Below are positions 25,801-32,097 of a stretch of DNA of 38,258 nucleotides, piece after piece. Location of the stretch: the NCBI RefSeq assembly GCF_026013475.1, contig NZ_JAPDPH010000049.1:1-38258 (forward strand), given 5' to 3'. The DNA is from Micromonospora yasonensis. GTDB lineage: Bacteria; Actinomycetota; Actinomycetes; Mycobacteriales; Micromonosporaceae. Every line of letters begins with the position of its first letter. Within the stretch, counting starts at the first letter, position 1. Below the pieces are notes generated by a model. That model had not been told where the DNA came from, did not search any database, and saw only the letters and a list, made by a program, of their open reading frames with translations. A program made the translations under genes and the position numbers.

Positions 25801-26306
25801 GCGTGGTCGAGGACCTTGATCCGGCCGGGGAAGGTGCCGCCGGTGCGGGAGAAGTCCGGGTGGTTCTCGAAGATGGCCCCGACCAGTCCCTCGTACCAGC
25901 CCCAGTCCCGCTCGCTCGCCGAGGCGGCGTGCAGGCCGACCCAGCCGCCGCCGTCGCGGACGAACCGCTGCAGCGCGGCCCGCTGGTCGGCGTTGAGCAG
26001 GTCGCCGGAGGCCGGGGTGGAGTTGGTGTTGTTGAACACGAGGGCGTCGAACCGGGCCAGGTTGGCGTCGGTGAACGCGGCCGCGTCGGTGGTGGCCTCG
26101 ACGGCGAAGCCGTACTGGTCGCCGAGCTGTTCGACGGCGGCCACGCCGGCCGGGATGGAGTCGTGGTAGAAGTTCGTGACCTTGGAGAAGACCAGGACCC
26201 GGAAATTGTCGGCGGTGGTGGATTCGGCGGCGGTCGCGGGCGTGCTCGACAACAGGAGGGTGACAGCCGCGAGCAGGGCGAAAATTAGCGTGCGTTGGCG
26301 TCTCAT
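22854..26306 (-). CDS. Secreted ThuA-GSDH-PKD-CBM6-PKD multidomain protein
   Basis: This 1150-residue exported protein has a signal peptide (1 to about 27, ending ATAAE). A ThuA domain spans about 35-255 (RVLVFSKVTNFYHDSIP, DHAHPSTKGLPELW). A glucose/sorbosone dehydrogenase beta-propeller spans about 270-725 (DPFELAVAPDRRVFYIERTG, GLRNPFRITVD, AGNYGWPYC), and a PKD domain about 733-815. A roughly 100-residue domain with GHDSHTHP (864-871) follows, then a CBM6-like module at about 929-1055 (KEAEHFDGQSGIQVI, WINFGPANL) and a final PKD. GSDH relatives use PQQ to oxidise aldoses; ThuA proteins accompany 3-keto-sugar metabolism. ATG 26306 is preferred over one 45 bases upstream because GAGGAG lies seven bases before it and a clean signal peptide results. 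Confidence 0.92.
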   Translation of the reverse strand: MRRQRTLIFALLAAVTLLLSSTPATAAESTTADNFRVLVFSKVTNFYHDSIPAGVAAVEQLGDQYGFAVEATTDAAAFTDANLARFDALVFNNTNSTPASGDLLNADQRAALQRFVRDGGGWVGLHAASASERDWGWYEGLVGAIFENHPDFSRTGGTFPGRIKVLDHAHPSTKGLPELWERSEEWYNWRTNPTGKVHTLAQIKVRDGISGLNEGVDHPYSWCQNYDGGRSWFTAGGHSSSSFQEPAFLQHLLGGIRWAAGAAPGDCGATRTTNFERIPLVNQNLSDPFELAVAPDRRVFYIERTGALKVVNQDTLAVTTLLDFAYTPEQTSQSDGLLGMTLDRHFDQNNWIYLLWSDRVEKQLNMSRFTVNGDSVSLDSEKRLLTIPTWRGEARANSHMGGSVTMDQQGNLYAAIGDNTDPFESSGFTPVDERAGRRAYDAQGTAGNTNDLRGKVLRIKPLPTGGYAIPDGNLFAPGTPGTRPEIYAMGLRNPFRITVDSKSNALLVADYGPDARSANPNRGPEGTVEFNRITSAGNYGWPYCIGNNIPFNDYDFATGTSGPKFDCAAPVNDSPNNTGLTNLPAAKPALVWYAYSASPQFPELGTGGGGPMSGPVYDYDPSNKRLTKFPQYFDGKWIVYELTRKWFKTLSVHQTAQTFSDPRFDPTNVGDLQSINGIFANMSWIQPFEAEFGPDGSLYVIDFGEGSGSGRGGSNKGAGIYRIDYVANSRPPVAKLSVDTDSGPAPLTVAFSSAGSAGPDGTTIQYAWDFDGNGSVDSTAANPSHTYSTPGRYTARLTVTATNGQKAVAVQEITAGNTRPTVTLSVPDGAFFDFGDRIPYTVTVTDPEENSIDCSKVVVQTQLGHDSHTHPLDNYIGCTGVAATESNGGDGHGPGQNLYTVLTAQYTDGGAAGAPELVGSTRAELQTKRKEAEHFDGQSGIQVIDRATASAGKRIGDIDNGEWINFGPANLRNIDSVTLGVASGSSGGDIEIRADSPTGELLGRATIGSTGGWDNLVSPTVELTDPGRTTTLYLVFVNPNQTGGTPDLMALDWLRFNGAGVREQTDATVSASATPATGTAPLAVAFTGTGSPAAGRTITDYAWDFGDNTAAVHGASASHTYARKGTYTAQLTVTDSLGATMSSTVVVTVR

Positions 26307-26337
26307 ACACGCGCTCCTCAACGGGCGACGGGGGTAG

Positions 26338-26349
26338 GAAAGCGCTTTC
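26338..26349. promoter_or_regulatory. LacI-family operator upstream of the ThuA-GSDH gene
   Basis: GAAAGCGCTTTC is a perfect 12-bp palindrome, the same GCGC-centred site as at 8400-8427. It lies 11 bases downstream of the -10 box, equivalent to its position in the ABC operon promoter. Confidence 0.85.
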
Positions 26350-26360
26350 ACGTTCCCTGC

Positions 26361-26389
26361 ACACTACGAGATCAATTTCGATGGGTCAA
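26361..26389 (-). promoter_or_regulatory. Promoter of the ThuA-GSDH/isomerase operon
   Basis: On the minus strand, TTGACC (26389-26384), a 17-base spacer and TAGTGT (26366-26361) make a near-consensus promoter. The operator follows within the initially transcribed region, 55 bases before ATG 26306. Confidence 0.8.
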
Positions 26390-26577
26390 TATCCTGGCGG
26401 TGCCCTCATTTCGAGTGGTGCTGAATCGTTGCTGGTCAACGCCCCGTGACGGCGGGAATGGCGGCCAGCCGTCGGTGCTTTCCTTTCCACGACTAATTGC
26501 TCCCTCGACGGAGGGAGCTGGCCTTGTCGAATATGTGTTCCGGTGGGTCGCTGACGGTTCGCACAATGGCGGCGGTG

Positions 26578-26652
26578 GGGCACCAGGGCCGGCCATTCCG
26601 GCGGGTCGGCAGGAAGCGCGCTCCCGCGTACCGGTGGCCGGCCCTGGTGCCC
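26578..26652 (-). terminator. Long inverted repeat, probable terminator after the second isomerase
   Basis: Perfect 18-bp arms (GGGCACCAGGGCCGGCCA and its complement at 26635-26652) flank a 39-base loop with further CCGG pairing. It begins 25 bases after the stop of the 26677-27624 gene. The rest of the 370-base gap between the two modules holds the promoter and operator above; 26390-26577 shows nothing recognisable. Confidence 0.7.
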
Positions 26653-26676
26653 GTCAGCGCCGCATTCCGCGGCTGC

Positions 26677-27624
26677 TCAGAACCGCAGCTTGCGCAGGTA
26701 GCGGTAGCCGACCTCGGCAGTCCGCTGCGGCGTCACATCCGGGGTGTCGTTCTCGACGATGTACTCCAGCACCGAGTGCTCCCGGAAGATCCGCGCAAAA
26801 TCGATCATCCCGGTGCCCAGGTCGGCCATGTCGCCGGTGGAGGCGTCCCGGTCCTTCACGTGGAACTGCAGGACCCGCTGCGGCGCCGAGCGGATCACGT
26901 CCAGCGTGAAGCCCTCCGGATCGGCGACGCCGTCACCGGAGTTGATGCCGCCGGTGACCGCCCAGTAGATGTCGACCTCCAGGTGCACGAGGTTCGGGTC
27001 GAGCTCCGCGGTCAGCACGTCCCACGGGCGCTTGCCGCCGCCGAGGTCGATGGTGAACTCGTGGGCGTGATTGTGGTAGCCGTACCGCAGACCGGCCGCC
27101 CGCGCCGCGGCGGCTTCGGTGTTCATCTGCTCCGCCCAGCGCTTCCAGTCGTCCGCGCGCTCGGAGTACAGGTACGGCACCACCATGAACTGCTGGCCCA
27201 GCGTGACCGCGTTCTGGATCTTCTGCTCCAGCTCGGCGGCGCTGCCGGCGATCCCGTCATGGCTGGAACTGCCCCGGATGCCGATGCCGTCCAGGAACTG
27301 ACGCAGCTGGGCGGCACTACGACCGAAGTAGCCGAGCGCCAGCTCCACCCGCGGATACCCGAGCCGGGCCAGGTGGGTGAGGGTCGCGTCGTACCCGGGC
27401 GCACCCCACAGCGCGTCGCGCACCGTCCACAGCTGGATGCTGATCAGGCCCGGCGGCACCTGCGTGCGTCCCGTGGTGTTCGTGGTGGCCGACGCGGCCA
27501 CCGCGCCGAGACCGGACGACGCGAGCCCGACGCCAGCGAGAGCGGCCAACGAGCCGCGCAGCAGGCTGCGCCGGTCAACAACGGACTGCCGCAGCGCGGC
27601 CGTCCCGTCGTATCCGTAACACAT
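26677..27624 (-). CDS. Tat-exported xylose-isomerase-like TIM barrel
   Basis: This 315-residue protein has an unusual short lead MCYGYDGTAALRQSVV before a twin-arginine signal (DRRSLLRGSLAALAGVGLA, ending ASA near residue 46). The mature TIM barrel has LISIQLWTVRD, YGYHNHAHEF, LEVDIYWAVTGG, LQFHVKDRD and IVENDTP, giving Glu/His/Glu metal-ligand candidates. It is a paralogue of the barrel at 21565-22767 but lacks the N-terminal module. It follows the second GSDH gene by 19 bases, and GAGGAGA precedes ATG 27624. Tat export suggests folding or metal loading in the cytoplasm before secretion. Reaction unknown; keto-sugar isomerisation or elimination is inferred from the family. Confidence 0.9.
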   Translation of the reverse strand: MCYGYDGTAALRQSVVDRRSLLRGSLAALAGVGLASSGLGAVAASATTNTTGRTQVPPGLISIQLWTVRDALWGAPGYDATLTHLARLGYPRVELALGYFGRSAAQLRQFLDGIGIRGSSSHDGIAGSAAELEQKIQNAVTLGQQFMVVPYLYSERADDWKRWAEQMNTEAAAARAAGLRYGYHNHAHEFTIDLGGGKRPWDVLTAELDPNLVHLEVDIYWAVTGGINSGDGVADPEGFTLDVIRSAPQRVLQFHVKDRDASTGDMADLGTGMIDFARIFREHSVLEYIVENDTPDVTPQRTAEVGYRYLRKLRF

Positions 27625-27643
27625 GGTTTCTCCTCTTCCAGGA

Positions 27644-29755
27644 CTATGCGGTCGGCGTCAGGACGACCTGGTCGCTGCCGGACAGGGACGGCAGGCCGTC
27701 ACCGCCGGCGTCGGTGTATGACGCCACGAACACGGCGGTCAGGTTGTCGTGCGCCGGGTCGTGGCCGGACGGCACCGTCGTCTGGATCGACCCGGTGCAG
27801 CCGTTGGCGGTGGTCTGCGGGTGCCCGTGCTGGTCGTGGCCGAGGATGTAGGTGACGCTGACGCGGGCGCAGTCCACCGGCTGGTCGTCGGTCACCCGCA
27901 CCTCGAACTGCACGGTGTCGCCGAACTTGAACGGTTGGCCCTCGACCGGCTTGACCAGCTCCACCACCGGCGCGGCGTTGCCGACGACGATCCGGACCGA
28001 CGCGGAGGCCGACAGGCCGCCCGGGTCGCTCACCTTCAGCGTGGCGTCGTAGAGGCCGTTCTTCCGGTACGTGAACGTCGGGTTCGCCGTGCGCGAGTCG
28101 ACCTTGCCGTCGTTGTCGAAGTCCCACGCGTACGCCAGCCGGTCGCCGTCGTAGTCCGTGGTGTCCTCGCTGGAGAACGTGACGGTCAGCGGGGCGACCC
28201 CGTTGGTCGGCGTGGCCGAGACCTGCGGCACCGGGCTGTGGTTGCCCTTCCAGCCGGTGTAGTCGATCCGGGCCAGCTGCGCGTCCGGGTTCTCGCTGAA
28301 GAAGCCGTCGCCGTACTCGAGCACGTAGAGCGCGCCGTCCGGGCCGAACTCCAGGTCCATCGGGTTGTCGAAGATGAACGACGGCAGCACCGGCTCGATC
28401 CCGGCCAGCTCACCGCCGGAGTTGAGCCGGAAGCCCTTCACGTAATCCCGGGTCCACTCGTGGAACAGCGGCATGCCGTCGTAGTACGCCGGCCACGCCA
28501 CCGGCGCGCGTCCCTGCGTCGACGGGAAGGTGAAGTGGTACGCCGGCCCGGCCATCGGACCGATGCCACCGGTGCCCAGCTCGGGGAACTGCGCCGACGG
28601 GCCGTAGCCGTACCAGACGTCCGGCTGTTGCACCGGCGGTAGCTGCCGCAGCCCGGTGTTGTGCGGCGACTCGTTGACCGGCGCGGCACAGTTGAACGCC
28701 GCCCCGGACCGGCCGGTGGCGAAGTCGTAGTCCACGTACGGCAGCCGCGCGGTGGCGCAGTACGGCCACCCGTAATTGCCCGCCTCGCGGGCGGCGAACC
28801 ACTTGCCCTGCCCGGCCGGCCCGCGCGCCGGATCCGCCTCGCCCGCGTCCGGCGAGTAGTCGCCGACGTACAGGTCACCGGTCTGCCGGTTCAGTTCGAT
28901 CCGGAACGGGTTGCGCAGACCCATCAGGTAGATCTCCGGCCGGGTACCGGCCGTGCCCTCCGGGAACAGGTTGCCGTCCGGGATGCTGTACCCGCCGTTC
29001 GCGCCTACCTTGATACGCAGGATCTTGCCGCGCAGGTCGTTCGTGTTGGCCGCGGTGCGCTGCGCGTCATACGCCGGGTTGCGGCCCGCACGCTCGTCGA
29101 TCGGCGCGTAACCGCCGGACTCGAACGGGTTGGTGTCGTCACCGGTGGACAGGTACAGGTTGCCCTTGGCGTCGAAGACGATGTCGCCGCCGACGTGACA
29201 GCAGATGCCCCGGTCGACCGGCACGTCGATGATCTGCTGCTCGGTGGACAGGTCCAGCTTGTCCTTGACCAGCCGGAACCGGGACAGCCGGATCGCGCCC
29301 TTGAACTTCGCGAAGTCCGCGGCGGTGCCCCAGGCCGGGGCGTCGCCCTCGTTGACGTCCGGGGTCGACGGGTCGTCGACCGGGGTGTTCATCGGCGGGG
29401 AGTAGTACAGGTAGACCCAGTTGTTGCCGCCCTTGCCGAAGTTCGGGTCGATCGCGACGTTCTGCAGGCCCTCCTCGTCGTGCCGGTAGACGTCCAGGGT
29501 CGCGGCGATCGTGTTGCGGCCGCTGGTGGGGTCGTGCAGCCAGACCTCACCCGCGCGGGTCACGTGCAGCACCCGGCTGTCGGGCAGCACCGCGAGGTCC
29601 ATCGGCTCGCCCGGGTTGTCGTTGAGAGTCACCTTCTGGAAGTCGCTCTCCGGCGGCGCACCGGACGTGCCGGGCGCAGCCATCGCGACGGTGGGGGTGG
29701 CGACGAGCGCCACGGTCGTCAGACTCGCTACAGCGAGCGCGAGTTGTCTCATCAT
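27644..29755 (-). CDS. Secreted glucose/sorbosone dehydrogenase (GSDH)-PKD protein
   Basis: This 703-residue exported protein has a signal peptide (MMRQLALAVASLTTVALVAT, ending AMA). The GSDH beta-propeller spans about 35-505 (EPMDLAVLPDSRVLHVTRAG, GLRNPFRIELN, AGNYGWPYC), a PKD domain about 515-590, and a C-terminal domain to the end carries GHDQHGHP (639-646) and two cysteines. It is paralogous to the GSDH-PKD part of the ThuA protein but lacks ThuA and CBM6. AAGGAGA precedes two adjacent ATGs (29755 and 29752); either may start. It is the first gene of a two-gene operon with the Tat isomerase. The 8400-type operator is absent upstream, so a different regulator is likely. Confidence 0.91.
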   Translation of the reverse strand: MMRQLALAVASLTTVALVATPTVAMAAPGTSGAPPESDFQKVTLNDNPGEPMDLAVLPDSRVLHVTRAGEVWLHDPTSGRNTIAATLDVYRHDEEGLQNVAIDPNFGKGGNNWVYLYYSPPMNTPVDDPSTPDVNEGDAPAWGTAADFAKFKGAIRLSRFRLVKDKLDLSTEQQIIDVPVDRGICCHVGGDIVFDAKGNLYLSTGDDTNPFESGGYAPIDERAGRNPAYDAQRTAANTNDLRGKILRIKVGANGGYSIPDGNLFPEGTAGTRPEIYLMGLRNPFRIELNRQTGDLYVGDYSPDAGEADPARGPAGQGKWFAAREAGNYGWPYCATARLPYVDYDFATGRSGAAFNCAAPVNESPHNTGLRQLPPVQQPDVWYGYGPSAQFPELGTGGIGPMAGPAYHFTFPSTQGRAPVAWPAYYDGMPLFHEWTRDYVKGFRLNSGGELAGIEPVLPSFIFDNPMDLEFGPDGALYVLEYGDGFFSENPDAQLARIDYTGWKGNHSPVPQVSATPTNGVAPLTVTFSSEDTTDYDGDRLAYAWDFDNDGKVDSRTANPTFTYRKNGLYDATLKVSDPGGLSASASVRIVVGNAAPVVELVKPVEGQPFKFGDTVQFEVRVTDDQPVDCARVSVTYILGHDQHGHPQTTANGCTGSIQTTVPSGHDPAHDNLTAVFVASYTDAGGDGLPSLSGSDQVVLTPTA

Positions 29756-30251
29756 CTGCCTCTCCTTGTGCTGGGGACCGGTCGGGGCAGGTCGAGGGGT
29801 ACGGCCAACTGCTCCTTGTGGTGGACATGTGGGCACGGCTGAGTTGCCCGTCGCTGGGCACGCGGCTGTCGCGGCGCCGGCCGGGTTGCTGATGGCGTCG
29901 CAGTGGCGTTCGGGGACGGGCGGAGGGCTGAGGTAGGGGACAGGTGGCAGGTCAGGTGTTGGCCGGCTGCCAACAGCCGTCTGGTGTCACCGCCGAGGGG
30001 CCGCCGACCCGGCGGTTAACCCCGACGAAACACTCTTCACCTGGCCGACGCTACAAAAGACATGTCCACATGTCTATAGCTTTCATCCGAAGCGATCGAA
30101 CTTTCCTTCGGTCACAACGAAAGTGGTCCGGGTGGCCGGCAGTGTGCGCCCTTCGGCCATCCGCCACTGTGGATGAACCGTATGCCCGACCCGCCGCGAG
30201 GCCACCATCCGTAAGATCGACAAACATTCGTCCGAACCAATGGGAGGGAAC
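29756..30251. other. Divergent intergenic region of about 500 bases
   Basis: No gene is supported. It holds the 18-bp inverted repeat at 30058-30075, and CCACATGTC recurs on the minus strand at 29832-29824. TATAGA just right of the repeat (minus strand) could be the -10 of the GSDH operon, giving a leader of about 300 bases. TAAGAT at 30212-30217 could be the -10 of the plus-strand gene. A second imperfect repeat (ACTTTC 30100-30105, GAAAGT 30119-30124) lies nearby. Confidence 0.5.
30058..30075. promoter_or_regulatory. 18-bp inverted repeat, probable operator
   Basis: AGACATGT CC ACATGTCT has perfect 8-bp arms around two bases, in a divergent promoter region. Size and symmetry fit a dimeric repressor (GntR-, TetR- or MarR-like). 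It overlaps a possible minus-strand -10 (TATAGA). The regulator is not in this window. Confidence 0.6.
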
Positions 30252-32006
30252 ATGCACGGAGGTCCGCAACGTCGCGCACCGATCCGTAGCCTGCGGCTGG
30301 TCGCCGTAGGCGCCATTCTCGCCACCGTCCTCGTGCCCGCAGTCAAGGCTCCCGCAGCACCCGCCCAGCCGCGCTTCGAGGGCACGTTCAGCCAAGCCGC
30401 CGCGTACGACATCTCGCGGCCGGTCAGCGAGATCGCCCGCCAGTCCAGGTCCACCGCCGCCGCCCCGGCGACGACGGCGAGCTCGGACGAGATCCGCCCC
30501 GAACGAGGCCGAACCGCCACCGGCCGCGGCCACTCCGCCGACGCGGCGCTGCGCGACGCCACCGTGCCGCAGAGCATCGGCGGCACCATCGCGAACTTCG
30601 AGGGCTTCGGCCAACAGGACAACTTCACCGTCACCGGCCGCCGCGTCAACCCGCCGGACCCGGTCGGCGACGTCGGACCCAACCACTACGTCCAGATGAA
30701 CAACCTGGTCTGGGGCGTGTTCTCCAAGACCGGCACGCGCCTGGCCGGCCCGATGAGCCTCGGGTCACTGTGGGCCGGTTTCCCCGTCGAGCAGTGCAGC
30801 GACAACGCCGGCGACCCGATCGTCCTCTACGACCAGTTCGCCGACCGGTGGATCCTGTCCCAGTTCACCTCGCGCGGCTCGAACTACCCGAACGAGCCGC
30901 TCAGCCTGTTCTACAACTGCATCGCGGTCTCCACGACCGGTGACCCGACCGGCTCCTACTACCGGTACGCCTTCACCACCGGATACAACTTCCCCGACTA
31001 TCCGAAGTACGGCGTCTGGCGCGACTCGTACCTGATCACCACCCGGGAATTCGGCATCCAGGACCCGTCGATCTACCAGATCGGCGTGTACGGCCTCGAG
31101 CGCAACAAGCTCATCGAGGGCGACCCGAACGCCCGGGCCGCGAGCGTCGTGCTGCGGGACGGCCAGGTCCCGCTGTCACTGATCGGCGACGGCCTGCTGC
31201 CACCCGACGCGGACGGCAAGACCAAGCCCAAGAACGACGCGCCCGCGCCGATCGTCGGCACCCAGGACGACGACGCCTCCTACGGCGCGACCTCCGACGC
31301 GCTGAACATCTGGGACTTCGACGTCAAGTGGACCGCGAGACCCACTGCGTCCATCGCGTTCAAGGCACAACTCCCCGTCGCCGCGTTCGACTCGATCTAC
31401 CCGTGCGGGCCGACCCGCGGCTGCCTGCCCCAGCCGGGCATCACCAACCCTGACCAGTTCCTCGACGTGCTGTCGTACCGGCAACGGCCGATCTGGCGGC
31501 TCGCCTACCGCAACAACGGCACGTACGAAAGCCTGGTCACCAACCAATCGGTCGAGGCGACGCCCGGGCACGCCGGCACCCGCTGGTACGAGATCCGCCG
31601 GGTCAACGGCGAATACACCGTCCACCAGCAGGGCACCCACGCACCCGCCGACGGCATCCACCGCTGGCTGGGCAGCATCGCCCAGGACAAGAACGGCAAC
31701 ACCGCCCTGGGCTACAGCGTCGTCAGCGCGATCGACGTGTACCCCGGCATCCGGTACACCGGCCGCCTCGCCGGCGACCCCCTCGGCGAGATGACCCTCG
31801 GCGAAGGAGTGATCGTCAACGGCACCGCCGCCCAGACAACCCCGAACTCGCGGTGGGGCGACTACTCCTCGTTGAACGTCGACCCCGTCGACGACTGCAC
31901 CTTCTGGTACGTCAACGAGTACTACACCGTCGAGGGCGCTGCCCTCGCGCCGGCCGGCAACGGCTGGCAGACCCGGATCGCCAGCTTCAAGCTTCCGGGC
32001 TGCTGA
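30252..32006 (+). CDS. Secreted protein of unknown function (584 aa)
   Basis: The signal peptide LRLVAVGAILATVLVPAVKA ends near APA. The mature part has a Ser/Ala-rich linker to about residue 105, then a long domain with repeated Trp/Tyr-rich strands (VGDVGPNHYVQMNNLVWGVF, DPIVLYDQFADRWILSQF, YPKYGVWRDSYLITTREF, WRLAYRNNGTYESLVTNQS). These suggest a beta-propeller; I cannot name a family. ATG 30252 is chosen because GGGAGG lies four bases upstream; an ATG at 30240 overlaps that site. It is divergent from the second GSDH operon and could share the 30058 operator. Confidence 0.8.
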   Translation: MHGGPQRRAPIRSLRLVAVGAILATVLVPAVKAPAAPAQPRFEGTFSQAAAYDISRPVSEIARQSRSTAAAPATTASSDEIRPERGRTATGRGHSADAALRDATVPQSIGGTIANFEGFGQQDNFTVTGRRVNPPDPVGDVGPNHYVQMNNLVWGVFSKTGTRLAGPMSLGSLWAGFPVEQCSDNAGDPIVLYDQFADRWILSQFTSRGSNYPNEPLSLFYNCIAVSTTGDPTGSYYRYAFTTGYNFPDYPKYGVWRDSYLITTREFGIQDPSIYQIGVYGLERNKLIEGDPNARAASVVLRDGQVPLSLIGDGLLPPDADGKTKPKNDAPAPIVGTQDDDASYGATSDALNIWDFDVKWTARPTASIAFKAQLPVAAFDSIYPCGPTRGCLPQPGITNPDQFLDVLSYRQRPIWRLAYRNNGTYESLVTNQSVEATPGHAGTRWYEIRRVNGEYTVHQQGTHAPADGIHRWLGSIAQDKNGNTALGYSVVSAIDVYPGIRYTGRLAGDPLGEMTLGEGVIVNGTAAQTTPNSRWGDYSSLNVDPVDDCTFWYVNEYYTVEGAALAPAGNGWQTRIASFKLPGC

Positions 32007-32011
32007 ATCCA

Positions 32012-32054
32012 CCGGTGGCAGCCACGCCGCCGCACGCGGCGTGGCTGCCACCGG
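32012..32054 (+). terminator. Strong hairpin terminator
   Basis: A perfect 19-bp stem (CCGGTGGCAGCCACGCCGC with its complement) closes a five-base loop, starting six bases after the stop codon at 32006. Confidence 0.9.
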
Positions 32055-32097
32055 GCCGGAAAGGAACCTACAGAGGGGCAGACACGTCGTAGGACGC

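Noticed and set aside
26372..26596. Small open frames in the gap between the two GSDH modules
   Set aside because: They overlap the promoter and terminator structures, and their translations lack coding-type composition.
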